Notes: a model not told the origin generated them from the letters alone. A stretch of 64,000 nt of DNA from Bacillota bacterium (GCA_023394955.1 JAEWZY010000007.1:1-64000), one strand, 5' to 3'; counted from the stretch's first letter, positions 25,839 to 35,636 are shown. Numbers and translations: made by a program.

Positions 25839-28344
25839 CAAGGTAAGAGTTCATGAATTATGTAAGGAATTGGGGAAATCACCCAAAGAATTATTGCATT
25901 TTCTTAATGATTTAGGCGCTAATGTTCGAAACCATATGAGCACCATCGAAGATAAATTTGTTGAGCAAGCGCGACAAGCTTTTCCTAGTCAAAAAACAGC
26001 CCGGTTCTCCCAGACTACTACCACGGCTGAAATGACCGCTAAAGCAGAACCAATTCCGGAAAAACCAAAACAAACTTTCGCGCCCGTACCAAGGCCGAAA
26101 CAGCCTGCGGCACCGGGTGCTCCGAAAACTGCGGCAACTGGGCCGGTCAATCCTAAAGACGGTCAATTTTCGCCAAAAGCAGGAGCCAAAAAGGGATATC
26201 CTGGTTCCGAACGGGTTAAAGAGCGAACACAGTCTAAAGTAGTTTCAGCAAAACCTCAGGTTAAACCGGAATCAAAGCCGGAAATCCGTCCCGGAACGGT
26301 TAAGCCTCGAAAAGCCGAGGGTAATATTAAAGCAAGAACAGCCCAAAACGATTCTAATAAACAAACCCAACAACCAAAGAACTTTAATCAACAGTCTAAA
26401 CCTAATAATCAATCAGGTCAGAGATCTCATAATCCGCAGAATCAGAGACCATTTAATAAACAGCAATCCAGATCGGGGCCTGGTATGTCGCGCGGACCGG
26501 CGTCTCGGTCAACAGGTAATAGGCCATATTCAAAACCGGCGCGGCGTCAGCACAACAAACCGGAAAGACCGAAAGGCCCGATTACCAATGTTAAATCGAT
26601 CCAACTGCCGCCTTCGATGACGGTGAAAGATTTTTCGCAATTAATCGAAGTCGCCGCTGGGGATGTTATTAAAAAGTTAATGGGATTAGGATTATTAGCC
26701 AATATCAACCAGGAAATCGACATGGATACGATGGTTTTATTGGCTGACGAATATAAGATCAGCGCGACCGCCGCCCGCACTGAAGAGGAGAAGTTGCAGG
26801 TGGAGGAGATTGAGGACGATCCGGAATCGTTGATTCCAAGACCACCGGTAGTAACCATTATGGGACATGTCGACCATGGAAAAACCTCTTTACTTGATGC
26901 GATCCGGGAAGCGAATGTCACCGCTCAGGAAGCCGGCGGTATCACTCAACACATTGGAGCTTATCAAGTTGAGTTAAAAGAAAGAAAAATTACCTTTTTA
27001 GATACACCGGGCCATGCAGCCTTTACAGCGATGCGAGCCCGTGGAGCTCAGGCCACCGATATAGCGATTTTAGTGGTTGCCGCCGACGATGGGGTAATGC
27101 CTCAAACCGTGGAAGCGCTTAATCACGCTAAAGACGCTAATGTACCCATTATTGTGGCTGTCAATAAAATGGATAAACCAGGCGCAAATTTAGACCGGAT
27201 CAAACAAGACCTGACCGAATACGGTTTGGTTGCTGAAGAATGGGGCGGCGACACGATCTTTGTCCCGGTTTCCGCTAAAAAGCGTGAAGGAATTGAACAA
27301 CTACTGGAAATGATATTATTGGTGGCGGATATGAAAGACCTAAGAGCCAATCCCGATCGAGCGGCTAAAGGGACGATCATCGAAGCCAAATTGGATAAAG
27401 GCCGTGGACCGGTGGCCACCGTCCTAATTCAAACCGGAACTTTGGAAACCGGGGATGCAATTATTGCCGGAGCTGCTGCCGGTAAAGTAAGAGTATTAAT
27501 TAATGAAAAAGGTAAAAAGCTTAAAAAAGCAGGCCCTTCGACTCCAGTAGAAGTAATCGGTTTTGATGAACTGCCGGAAGCCGGAGACATTCTCTATGCT
27601 GTCACCGAAGGAATGGCCCGTAATTTAGCTGATAAACGGATGCAGTTAAAACGGGAAAACGAGCTAAATCAGAATCAAAAGGTAACCTTGGATGATCTTT
27701 TCACTAAGATTAAGGAAGGCGAAATTAAAGAGCTAAAGATCGTTCTCAAAGCTGACGTCCAAGGCTCGGTGGAAGCGATTCGTCAATCATTGGAACGCTT
27801 AACTAACGAAGAAGTAAGAGTGAAGGTGATCCATGGCGGAGTTGGTGGTATCGGTGAAGGAGATGTGATGCTGGCCTCAGCATCTAATGCAGTAATCATC
27901 GCTTTTAATGTTCGCCCCGATCCGATGGCTAAAAGGATCGCCGAAAAAGAAAACGTCGATATTCGTCTTTACCGGATCATCTACGAAATTATTGATGATG
28001 TCAAAAAGGCCATGGAAGGGATGCTGGCCCCTGAATTTAAAGAGGTTATTGTTGGACGGGCTGAAATTCGTATGGTTTATAAAGTTCCCAAAGTTGGTAA
28101 TGTTGCCGGCTGTTATGTTTTGGAAGGGAAAATCAATCGCAATTCCAGTATTCGTTTGATTCGTGATAATATCGTAATTCTTGACGCCAAAATCGACTCT
28201 TTAAAGCGGTTTAAGGATGACACCCGCGAAGTTGTTGAAGGTTTTGAATGTGGTATAGGCTTGGAGAAGTATAATGATATTAAAGAAGGAGATATTATCG
28301 AAGCCTATGCTATGGAAGAAATTAAAAGAACGGCTGCAAAATAG
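25819..28344 (+). CDS. infB: Translation initiation factor IF-2
   Basis: GTPase that places fMet-tRNA on the 30S subunit. It has an IF2_N domain at the start (KVRVHELCKELGKS), a long Pro/Gln/Asn/basic linker (about 65-260), a second IF2_N domain (SMTVKDFSQLIE), then the G domain with GHVDHGKTSLLD, DTPGHAAFT and NKMDKPG, and domains II-IV to the end. The start is ambiguous. ATG 25819 has no Shine-Dalgarno, whereas GGGGGTG (25821-25827) is 6 nt before ATT 25834, where the conserved NKVRVHEL begins. The ATT overlaps the ylxQ stop. Confidence 0.95.
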   Translation: MGVSTINKVRVHELCKELGKSPKELLHFLNDLGANVRNHMSTIEDKFVEQARQAFPSQKTARFSQTTTTAEMTAKAEPIPEKPKQTFAPVPRPKQPAAPGAPKTAATGPVNPKDGQFSPKAGAKKGYPGSERVKERTQSKVVSAKPQVKPESKPEIRPGTVKPRKAEGNIKARTAQNDSNKQTQQPKNFNQQSKPNNQSGQRSHNPQNQRPFNKQQSRSGPGMSRGPASRSTGNRPYSKPARRQHNKPERPKGPITNVKSIQLPPSMTVKDFSQLIEVAAGDVIKKLMGLGLLANINQEIDMDTMVLLADEYKISATAARTEEEKLQVEEIEDDPESLIPRPPVVTIMGHVDHGKTSLLDAIREANVTAQEAGGITQHIGAYQVELKERKITFLDTPGHAAFTAMRARGAQATDIAILVVAADDGVMPQTVEALNHAKDANVPIIVAVNKMDKPGANLDRIKQDLTEYGLVAEEWGGDTIFVPVSAKKREGIEQLLEMILLVADMKDLRANPDRAAKGTIIEAKLDKGRGPVATVLIQTGTLETGDAIIAGAAAGKVRVLINEKGKKLKKAGPSTPVEVIGFDELPEAGDILYAVTEGMARNLADKRMQLKRENELNQNQKVTLDDLFTKIKEGEIKELKIVLKADVQGSVEAIRQSLERLTNEEVRVKVIHGGVGGIGEGDVMLASASNAVIIAFNVRPDPMAKRIAEKENVDIRLYRIIYEIIDDVKKAMEGMLAPEFKEVIVGRAEIRMVYKVPKVGNVAGCYVLEGKINRNSSIRLIRDNIVILDAKIDSLKRFKDDTREVVEGFECGIGLEKYNDIKEGDIIEAYAMEEIKRTAAK

Positions 28345-28446
28345 AAATAATAATGTTTAAATAGGGTTCAAGAGTTGATAAGGTTTAAAAAGTTTGTCGT
28401 AAGTGTTAAACCTTACTGTACCTCTAGATACTCAATGATTACTAAG

Positions 28447-28482
28447 CTAGAGTGGGAAGTTAAATTTAACTTTTCACTCTAG
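28447..28482 (+). terminator. Hairpin after infB, possible terminator
   Basis: CTAGAGTG pairs with CACTCTAG, enclosing a second stem AAGTTAAATTTAACTT. It is followed by TCTTTC, a weak T tract. Confidence 0.55.
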
Positions 28483-28500
28483 TCTTTCACCTCTTAATAG

Positions 28501-28625
28501 ATAAGTTGAATTAAGTTTCTACTGTACATCCGGTCCCTAAAGCCGGATAGTACGCATAGGCGAGCAGGAAGCAGAGCTTCCGACCAGCCCTATGATGAAA
28601 GATTAATGAATTTAATTCAACTTAT
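28501..28625. repeat. Structured palindromic element with two internal hairpins
   Basis: A closing stem of 14 perfect base pairs joins 28501-28514 (ATAAGTTGAATTAA) to 28612-28625, extendable with G-T pairs. Inside are two hairpins: 28524-28553 (GTAC and ATCCGG paired, one bulged A) and 28555-28594 (CATAGG/CCTATG enclosing GGAAGC-AGA-GCTTCC). The whole would fold as a three-way junction. It could be a structured RNA or a MITE-like insertion. Family unknown. Confidence 0.65.
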
Positions 28626-28635
28626 AACAGCTGTA

Positions 28636-28703
28636 ATAGGATGAAATAAATTCATTCGGCCTTAGGAATGCAAATCTTAGTTAAGAAATTTATTTCATCC
28701 TAT
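28636..28703. repeat. Second palindromic element upstream of rbfA
   Basis: A 17 bp perfect stem joins 28636-28652 to 28687-28703 (arm ATAGGATGAAATAAATT), with a small internal hairpin CATTC/GAATG (28653-28670). It ends a few bases before the rbfA Shine-Dalgarno AAAGGGGG. Confidence 0.65.
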
Positions 28704-28720
28704 ATAAAGGGGGATTTAAA

Positions 28721-29077
28721 ATGGCGGAACATCGCAGCGAAAGATTGCGTGGGTTAATAAAATCGGAGTTTGGCTCCATCTTGCAAAGAGATTTAAAAGA
28801 CCCGCGGATTGGGTTTGTCAGTGTAACCGATGTTGAAGTTTCCAATGATTATAGTCATGTTAAAATATTTGTCAGTGTTTATGGAGACGATGAAGCCAAG
28901 AGGCTGACCATGGAAGGTTTGGAAAGTGCTAAAGGATTTATCCGGTCTGAATTAGGCCAGCGGATTAGACTGCGCCATACTCCGGAGGTACATATTATCG
29001 CCGATAATTCCATTGAGAGAGGCTCGCGAATCTTTGAATTGTTGGAAAAAGTCAAACAAGAGGAGAGCCAAAGTTGA
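28721..29077 (+). CDS. rbfA: Ribosome-binding factor A
   Basis: 30S maturation and cold-adaptation factor, 118 aa. KH-like fold with RLRGLIKSEFGSILQRDLKDPRIGF-type N-terminus and a late VPEVHI-like HTPEVHIIADNSIERG, as in RbfA. It follows infB as usual, but after about 375 bp of palindromic DNA rather than closely. Confidence 0.94.
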   Translation: MAEHRSERLRGLIKSEFGSILQRDLKDPRIGFVSVTDVEVSNDYSHVKIFVSVYGDDEAKRLTMEGLESAKGFIRSELGQRIRLRHTPEVHIIADNSIERGSRIFELLEKVKQEESQS

Positions 29078-30051
29078 CATTGGATTCTCAGAAATTTTTC
29101 AGGTTAATTGAAACCAAGAACCGCTTTATAGTCACTTGTCATGTACATCCCGACGGTGACGCTATCGGATCTTTATTGGCGATCGGATTTGTCTTAAAAC
29201 AACTAGGGAAACAAGTAGAATTGGTTTGTTCCGAAGGGGTTCCATCAGTATACCTATTTCTTGAAGGAAGCGAGTTTATTAAGAAGGAAAGGGACCCCTC
29301 GGCAACACCGGAAGTTTTGATTTCAGTCGATTGCGCTGAAAGGGATCGTTGCGCGTTAGAGCCTAAAACATGGGATATACCAGGATTAACCATTGTCAAC
29401 ATTGACCACCATATTACCAATACTAGGTTTGGGAATCTAAATCTCATTGATTCCCAGGCTGCAGCAACCGGAGAAGTTTTATATGGTTTATTTAGCGAAG
29501 TAGGCATCCCGTTAAACCGGGCAATTGCTACCGCCTTATATACAGCGATGGCAACGGATACGGGTTTTTTTCGTTATTCAAACACTTCCGCTTTCACCTT
29601 GGAGTTAACATCATTATTGGTTAAAGAGTATGGTGTTGAGCCGTCCAAGGTAGCTGAACAAGTGCACGAACAAAAAAGTTTCAACTCCATCCGGTTATTG
29701 GGAGAAGTATTATGCACTTTGAAAGTGGGCGTTGACGGTAAAGTCGCTTGGATGGTTTTAGACCAACCTATGTTAAAGAAATTTAAAGTTGAAAATGAAG
29801 AGACTGAGAGTTTTGTGAACTATGCCCGGTCTATTGAAGGAGTGGAGATTGGGATCTTATTCAAAGAATTGCGTCCCAACGAAATCAAATTGAGCTGGCG
29901 ATCATCCGTTGCCGTAGATGTCAGTAAATTGGCGGCTTATTTCGGCGGCGGCGGTCATGCCCGGGCTGCCGGTTGTACTATCAACGGTCCCGCCGCTCAA
30001 GTTGTTAAAGACGTTCTAAAGTTTGTCACCGAGCATTATGAGGCCCGTTAA
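29074..30051 (+). CDS. nrnA: Bifunctional oligoribonuclease/PAP phosphatase NrnA
   Basis: DHH-family phosphoesterase, 325 aa, degrading nano-RNAs and pAp. Motifs are CHVHPDGDAIGS (metal-binding), ISVDCAERDR, NIDHHITN (DHH) and the C-terminal DHHA1 GGGGHARAAGC. TTG start overlapping rbfA by 4 nt. Confidence 0.93.
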   Translation: MTLDSQKFFRLIETKNRFIVTCHVHPDGDAIGSLLAIGFVLKQLGKQVELVCSEGVPSVYLFLEGSEFIKKERDPSATPEVLISVDCAERDRCALEPKTWDIPGLTIVNIDHHITNTRFGNLNLIDSQAAATGEVLYGLFSEVGIPLNRAIATALYTAMATDTGFFRYSNTSAFTLELTSLLVKEYGVEPSKVAEQVHEQKSFNSIRLLGEVLCTLKVGVDGKVAWMVLDQPMLKKFKVENEETESFVNYARSIEGVEIGILFKELRPNEIKLSWRSSVAVDVSKLAAYFGGGGHARAAGCTINGPAAQVVKDVLKFVTEHYEAR

Positions 30052-30053
30052 AT

Positions 30054-30983
30054 ATGAGGCACGGAATTTTAATAATCAATAAAGAACGGGGTTTAACCTC
30101 TCATCAAGTAATCTCCAAACTACGCCGGATCTTGAATCAAACGGAGATCGGACACACCGGCACGTTAGATCCGGATGCGGAAGGTGTTTTAGTGGTGGGG
30201 CTGGGACAAGCCACCCGTTCCTTTTCCTTTTTGGATGAATCTGTCAAAGCATACCGAGCTGAGATAATATTAGGTCAACAGACCGATACTCAAGACGCTT
30301 CCGGAAAAGTAATCGTGGAACAGCTTGGGACTGATTTAACAATTGACATGATTCAGAACATGATTAATGAATTTAGGGGAAACATACGGCAAAAACCGCC
30401 AATGTACTCAGCAGTCAAGCTACATGGGCAAAAGTTATACGATTTAGCCCGTCAAGGCCTTACCGTAGAACGAAATGAGCGTCCTGTTACCGTTTATAGC
30501 TGGACTATTGAAAATCCGAAAAGGAAATATGGGTTTAAGGACCGTTTTATCTCAGAGATCACTTGCTCTAAAGGTACGTATATCAGGACCTTAATCAACG
30601 ATCTGGGGGAGAGATTAGGTTGCGGGGCACATATGGGCAGTTTACTCCGTTTGCAATCCGGTAATTTTCGATTGGATGCTGCGGTTACCTTGGAACAGGT
30701 CAGTAAATGGGTGGATAATGGTTGTTTAAACGATTTGTTAATACCAATTTCAAAAGTATTAAGTCATTTACCTTCGATTTATCCGGAAGACAGTGATCTG
30801 CAAAAAGTAAAAAACGGGGGTAAATTATCTTATAAAAAATATAATGAAGCTAGTATTAGCGGAAGTTTGGCTAAAGCTGTCGAAGAAGGCACTGATAAAA
30901 CTGTAGCGATCTTAAGTTTGAAAGATAACGGATCATACCAATTTTGGCAACCGATTAAGGTGTTTCGTTACGATCGAGGCTAG
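30054..30983 (+). CDS. truB: tRNA pseudouridine(55) synthase
   Basis: 309 aa. It has GILIINKERGLTSHQV, then GHTGTLDPDAEGVLVVGLG with the catalytic Asp, QKPPMYSAVKLHGQKLYDLAR and ITCSKGTYIRTLINDLGE, the TruB motif series. Starts 2 nt after nrnA. Confidence 0.95.
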   Translation: MRHGILIINKERGLTSHQVISKLRRILNQTEIGHTGTLDPDAEGVLVVGLGQATRSFSFLDESVKAYRAEIILGQQTDTQDASGKVIVEQLGTDLTIDMIQNMINEFRGNIRQKPPMYSAVKLHGQKLYDLARQGLTVERNERPVTVYSWTIENPKRKYGFKDRFISEITCSKGTYIRTLINDLGERLGCGAHMGSLLRLQSGNFRLDAAVTLEQVSKWVDNGCLNDLLIPISKVLSHLPSIYPEDSDLQKVKNGGKLSYKKYNEASISGSLAKAVEEGTDKTVAILSLKDNGSYQFWQPIKVFRYDRG

Positions 30984-31000
30984 CAAGACAGAATACAGAA

Positions 31001-31140
31001 GCCAGGAGTCAAGAACCAGTTTTTAAAAGTCAATCTAATACTACATAAAATCATAATGGATGTCGCTGTTTTATTCTTTATCTATCTTGAATTCGGTTTT
31101 TTACAATCTCAGAAACCTCACTGACACTTCCGGATTCTAT
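31001..31140. repeat. Degenerate intergenic repeat of the AGCCAGGAGTCA family
   Basis: GCCAGGAGTCA (31001-31011) is identical to the arm of the inverted repeat at 48082-48096. A decayed opposite arm (CTGACACTTCCGGATTCT) lies near 31121-31138. Confidence 0.4.
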
Positions 31141-31201
31141 CTCATACATTCCGTCTTTTTTCTATTTTATTATAAATACTTCACTTGATAATGGAGCGCT
31201 A

Positions 31202-32134
31202 ATGAAAACTTGGAATTCTATTTTACAGGCCGGACAGAAAATTAATGAATTAAAGATGAGTTCGGTAGTGACTATCGGTAATTTTGATGGGGTCCACCGG
31301 GGGCATCAAGCAATTATTAAACGGACTTTGAGCCTGGCGCAAGAACATAACAGTTTGGCTGTAGCCTTGACCTTTGCCAACCACACTGAGAGTCTGTTGG
31401 GAGAAGCCCCGTTTTTATTAAACACATCTTTATTTCGGAGGGAGCTCTTGGCTAAACAAGGGTTGGACGCTCTTTTGGAGGTTGAGTTCGTTCAAGATTT
31501 AGCCGATATGGAACCGGAAACTTTCTTTGAAACCTGGTTGGTCAAAGGGTTAAATATCAAGGCCTTAGTCATTGGCCATGATTTTCGTTTCGGACAGGGA
31601 GGAAGAGGAGATTTTCAGTTGTTGAATCGGTTAGCTGATGAGACAAGAATTATGTTAGAGAGGGTAGCCCCGGTTCAAGAAGATGGAGAGGTTATTAGCA
31701 GTTCCAGAATCCGTCAACTTTTAGCAGAAGGCCGAATCGAAAAGGCCAACCTAATGCTGGGGTATAATTTTATGATTGAAGGTGAAGTTATTAAAGGGGA
31801 ACGATTGGGTAGAAAGTTAGGTTATCCTACCGCCAATATCCAGTTAAAACCCGGATACTTATTGCCCTGTTACGGTGTTTATTTGGTTAGACTATCCGTG
31901 GAAGGCGTTTTTTATTTCGGTGTTGCCAATGTGGGGATCAAACCTACCTTCGGTAAATCTCGTCCTTTAGTAGAGATTTACCTTTTCGACATTGAAATTA
32001 ATCTTTACCGGAAAATGGTACAGGTTGAATTCTTAAGGTTTATCCGGCCCGAAAGTCGTTTTGATGGGCCGGAGGAGTTAAAAACGCAAATTATGCGCGA
32101 TGTGGAAATCGCCCGGAGTTTTTTAAAAAGTTAG
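31202..32134 (+). CDS. ribF: Bifunctional riboflavin kinase/FAD synthetase
   Basis: 310 aa, making FMN then FAD. The N-terminal adenylyltransferase domain has TIGNFDGVHRGHQ, GHDFRFGQGGRGD and SSSRIR. The C-terminal kinase domain has GRKLGYPTANI and GVANVGIKPTFG. It is downstream of truB after a 218 bp spacer that carries a degenerate repeat. A FAD supplier for the flavoenzymes at 48380-51095 is a general, not specific, link. Confidence 0.95.
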   Translation: MKTWNSILQAGQKINELKMSSVVTIGNFDGVHRGHQAIIKRTLSLAQEHNSLAVALTFANHTESLLGEAPFLLNTSLFRRELLAKQGLDALLEVEFVQDLADMEPETFFETWLVKGLNIKALVIGHDFRFGQGGRGDFQLLNRLADETRIMLERVAPVQEDGEVISSSRIRQLLAEGRIEKANLMLGYNFMIEGEVIKGERLGRKLGYPTANIQLKPGYLLPCYGVYLVRLSVEGVFYFGVANVGIKPTFGKSRPLVEIYLFDIEINLYRKMVQVEFLRFIRPESRFDGPEELKTQIMRDVEIARSFLKS

Positions 32135-32178
32135 CGTTGGAGTATTTTAAATTTATTTTGACCGGGTATTTTTAACGA

Positions 32179-32742
32179 ATGATAATGAAACTTTTATGGT
32201 TGGGTTTCATATACTTTTTGACAGGGTTAATCATTAATTTTCAACCACAATCCCCCGGTCAAAAGAGAAACCAACGTTCCGGTCATGCCAAACCGCTATT
32301 TATATCATTCTTAATTGGATTAGGAGGAGTGATGATCGCGGATTGGCTAAGCGATAGTAATCCTCTTTGGCCTGCTTTGGGATTGATAAGTGGCGTAGCC
32401 GGAGCTTTGTTTCCAATCGTTGGCCGGTGTGATTGGAGTTTCCAGAAAGGGATGGCCTTTTATTTCGGCGGCGTTTTTTATTTAAAACCAGAGATCGCTT
32501 TAATCAGTTTCAGTATCGCCTTGGAAGTACTATTTTGGAGTAGAGATCGCATCTTAACGGCAATCTTATTTAGTAGTATTTTGCCGGTCCTTTTCGGCTA
32601 TTCTCAAGTCAACCCTTTTTTTATCTGGGCTGCGGTTGTTATTCAATTACTATTTTTAATAGAGTTTAAGGATGAACTCCGGTCTAAGATTCATGATTTT
32701 TTCAGTTCCCCAAAAAGAGGGCATGAAATGGATGAAATATAA
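32179..32742 (+). CDS. PlsY-like membrane protein lacking key acyltransferase residues
   Basis: A 187 aa protein with about five membrane helices. Its layout recalls glycerol-3-phosphate acyltransferase PlsY, especially GALFPIVGRCDWSFQKGMAFYFGG, which lines up with the PlsY segment GHxFPxFLxFKGGKGVATxxG. The GGKG core, the His and the SGNIGATN motif are missing. It could be a degenerate or repurposed PlsY, or an unrelated membrane protein. No strong Shine-Dalgarno is seen before ATG 32179; ATG 32185 is an alternative. Confidence 0.5.
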   Translation: MIMKLLWLGFIYFLTGLIINFQPQSPGQKRNQRSGHAKPLFISFLIGLGGVMIADWLSDSNPLWPALGLISGVAGALFPIVGRCDWSFQKGMAFYFGGVFYLKPEIALISFSIALEVLFWSRDRILTAILFSSILPVLFGYSQVNPFFIWAAVVIQLLFLIEFKDELRSKIHDFFSSPKRGHEMDEI

Positions 32743-32906
32743 TAGCCTATAATGAACAGGGTAAAATTGCTAAAAATTTATGAAACAAGGGAGGAACTTA
32801 GTTCAAAGATCGCGAATCATAAATCGGGCTCAACCATTTAGAGGAAGTGTAAATATTTTATGCACTTTCTTATAATACACATATATCATATGTAGGAGGA
32901 ATTTGG

Positions 32907-35636
32907 ATGGCAAAATACGTCTACTCTTTCGGCGGAGGAAAAGCCGATGGTAATGAGTCAATGAAGAACTTATTGGGAGGTAAAGGGGCAAACTTAGCGG
33001 AAATGGCCGGGCATCCTCAACTTCGCCTGCCGGTCCCTCCTGGATTTACCATTACTACTGAGGTTTGTACATACTATTATGATAACAACCGTTCTTATCC
33101 CAAAGAGTTAAAGAGCCAGGTAGAAGAAGCCCTAAAACAAGTTGAAAAACTGATGGGTAAAAAATTCGGCGATACTAATAACCCCTTATTGGTGTCGGTC
33201 CGTTCCGGGGCTCGCCGATCAATGCCGGGAATGATGGATACCGTATTAAACATCGGTTTGAATGATGATACCGTAAAAGGATTAATTGAAAAGACCAACA
33301 ATCCTCGGTTCGCATATGACGCTTATCGTCGGTTGATTATGATGTACGCCGACGTAGTTATGGAAAAGGCTGAAGGCATCGAACCCAAAGATGGCAAAGG
33401 GGTCCGGAAGATCCTTGACGAGCGTTTGGAAGAGGTTAAGAAAGCTAAAGGTTACAAAAACGACACTGATCTTACCGCTGATGATTTAAAACAGTTGGTA
33501 ACGGAGTTTAAAAAGATGGTCAAAGATGTTCTCGGCAAACCATTTCCTGAGAACCCCATCGACCAACTTTGGGGTGGTATCGGCGCCGTTTTCATGAGCT
33601 GGAACGGTAAACGCGCCATTGAATACCGGCGGATTGAAAAAATTCCCGATGATTGGGGCACTGCGGTAAACGTTCAATCAATGGTCTTCGGGAATATGGG
33701 TGATGATTCCGCCACTGGCGTCGCTTTTACCAGGAATCCCGGAAATGGTGAGAACCAGTTTTATGGAGAGTATTTAATGGATGCTCAGGGAGAGGATGTT
33801 GTCGCCGGTATCAGGACCCCGGCGCCAATTAATGAATATTCTAAAAACGACCAGAGCAAAGAGTTATCCACCTTGGAACGGGCCATGCCCCAGATTTACA
33901 AGGAACTCTACGATATTCAAAAACGTCTTGAAAATCACTACCATGATATGCAAGACATTGAGTTTACTATTGAAAAAGGTAAACTTTACATGTTGCAATG
34001 CCGGGTGGGTAAACGAAACGGTGTAGCCGCCGTCCGGATGGCTACCGAAATGTATAAGGAAAAAATGATTGATGCGAAAACAGCAGTAATGCGGGTAGCC
34101 CCAACTCAACTGGTTGAATTGCTCCTGCCAATGCTTGATCCGAATGCTGAAAAAAGCGCCAAACCGATCGCTAAAGGCTTGCCGGCAGGCCCCGGAGGCG
34201 CAAAGGGTCGTGTGGTCTTTACCAGTGAAGATGCGGTGGCATGGGCCGCTAAAGGTGAAAAAGTAATCTTGGTCCGTGAAGAAACTTCTCCGGAAGATGT
34301 TGATGGAATGCATAAATCCCAAGCTATTCTCACCACTAAAGGTGGAATGACTTCCCATGCGGCATTAGTCGCCCGCGGTTGGGGTAAATGTTGCGTCGTC
34401 GGTTGTGCGGAGATTGAAGTCAGTGGGAAAACTTTTATTACTAAGAACGGCCGGACCATTAAGGAAGGGGATTGGATTACCATTAACGGCACTAAGGGCT
34501 TGGTGTACGAGGGCGAGTTACCGCTGGTGGATGCCGATCTTGAACATAATTCCTCTTATTTGGATCTGATGGATCTTTGCGACCAGCTCCGGACTTTAAA
34601 GATTAGGACCAACGCCGATGCTCCTAGAGACGCTGCTAAAGCAGTTCAATTTGGCGCCGAAGGGATCGGCCTTTTCCGGACGGAGCATATGTTCTACGGA
34701 GAAGGCAGCGATAAACCACTATTCCTCCTCCGGAAGATGATAATGAGCAAAAACATTGAAGAGCGCCGTTCGGCCTTGGATGAGCTGTTCCCGTTCGTCA
34801 AGAACGATATCAAAGCGACTATGGAAGTGCTGAACGGATTGCCAATTACAATCCGGCTGTTGGATCCGCCACTCCATGAATTTGTGCCCCATTCCGAAGA
34901 TAAGCTGATTGCTTTGGCAAAGGAACTCGGGGTAGGTCTGGACGAGGTTAAAAAGCGCGGTGAGGGATTACGTGAAAATAACCCAATGTTGGGCCATAGA
35001 GGAGTCCGCCTAGGTATTACTTATCCGGAAGTATCCGAGATGCAGATTCGGGCTATCTTAGAGGCAGCCGGCGAATTGGTTAAAGAGGGCAAGAAAGCCT
35101 ATCCGGAGATTATGATCCCGGTTACCTGCACTGTTAACGAATTGGCCGCTCAGCGTAAGATCGTGGACCGAGTCTATAGCGAAGTACTTGAGAAAATTGG
35201 CGTCAAAGAGATCCCGTTCATGTTCGGAACGATGATTGAGATCCCGCGCGCCGCTCTTACTGCTGGTAAAATGGCGGAAGTGGCTGAGTTCTTCTCATTC
35301 GGCACCAATGACTTGACCCAGATGGGTTTCGGTTTCTCCCGGGATGATATCGGTGGTTTCTTACCGGATTACCTTGAACAGAAAGTTTTACAAGACGATC
35401 CTTTTCAAACTATTGATCAAGAAGGTGTCGGCGAATTAATCAAGTTCGGCATCGACCGCGGCCGTTCGACCCGGAAAGAATTGAAAGTCGGTATCTGCGG
35501 CGAGCACGGCGGTGATCCCGAATCGGTTAAATTTTGCCACCGGGTAGGAATGAATTATGTTTCCTGTTCACCCTTCCGGGTTCCGATCTCCCGGTTGGCC
35601 GCTGCTCAAGCAGCAGTGGAAAGCAAGAACAAATAA
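32907..35636 (+). CDS. ppdK: Pyruvate, phosphate dikinase
   Basis: 909 aa, interconverting PEP, AMP and PPi with pyruvate, ATP and Pi. N-terminal nucleotide-binding domain with KGANLAEMA and SVRSGARRSMPGMMDTVLNIG, the swivelling phosphohistidine domain TTKGGMTSHAALVARGWGK, then the PEP/pyruvate barrel with RTEHMF, MIEIPRA and GICGEHGGDPESVKF. Strong AGGAGG before ATG. A TATAAT box at 32871-32876 may be its promoter. The enzyme could also supply PEP for the phosphonate pathway. Confidence 0.97.
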   Translation: MAKYVYSFGGGKADGNESMKNLLGGKGANLAEMAGHPQLRLPVPPGFTITTEVCTYYYDNNRSYPKELKSQVEEALKQVEKLMGKKFGDTNNPLLVSVRSGARRSMPGMMDTVLNIGLNDDTVKGLIEKTNNPRFAYDAYRRLIMMYADVVMEKAEGIEPKDGKGVRKILDERLEEVKKAKGYKNDTDLTADDLKQLVTEFKKMVKDVLGKPFPENPIDQLWGGIGAVFMSWNGKRAIEYRRIEKIPDDWGTAVNVQSMVFGNMGDDSATGVAFTRNPGNGENQFYGEYLMDAQGEDVVAGIRTPAPINEYSKNDQSKELSTLERAMPQIYKELYDIQKRLENHYHDMQDIEFTIEKGKLYMLQCRVGKRNGVAAVRMATEMYKEKMIDAKTAVMRVAPTQLVELLLPMLDPNAEKSAKPIAKGLPAGPGGAKGRVVFTSEDAVAWAAKGEKVILVREETSPEDVDGMHKSQAILTTKGGMTSHAALVARGWGKCCVVGCAEIEVSGKTFITKNGRTIKEGDWITINGTKGLVYEGELPLVDADLEHNSSYLDLMDLCDQLRTLKIRTNADAPRDAAKAVQFGAEGIGLFRTEHMFYGEGSDKPLFLLRKMIMSKNIEERRSALDELFPFVKNDIKATMEVLNGLPITIRLLDPPLHEFVPHSEDKLIALAKELGVGLDEVKKRGEGLRENNPMLGHRGVRLGITYPEVSEMQIRAILEAAGELVKEGKKAYPEIMIPVTCTVNELAAQRKIVDRVYSEVLEKIGVKEIPFMFGTMIEIPRAALTAGKMAEVAEFFSFGTNDLTQMGFGFSRDDIGGFLPDYLEQKVLQDDPFQTIDQEGVGELIKFGIDRGRSTRKELKVGICGEHGGDPESVKFCHRVGMNYVSCSPFRVPISRLAAAQAAVESKNK

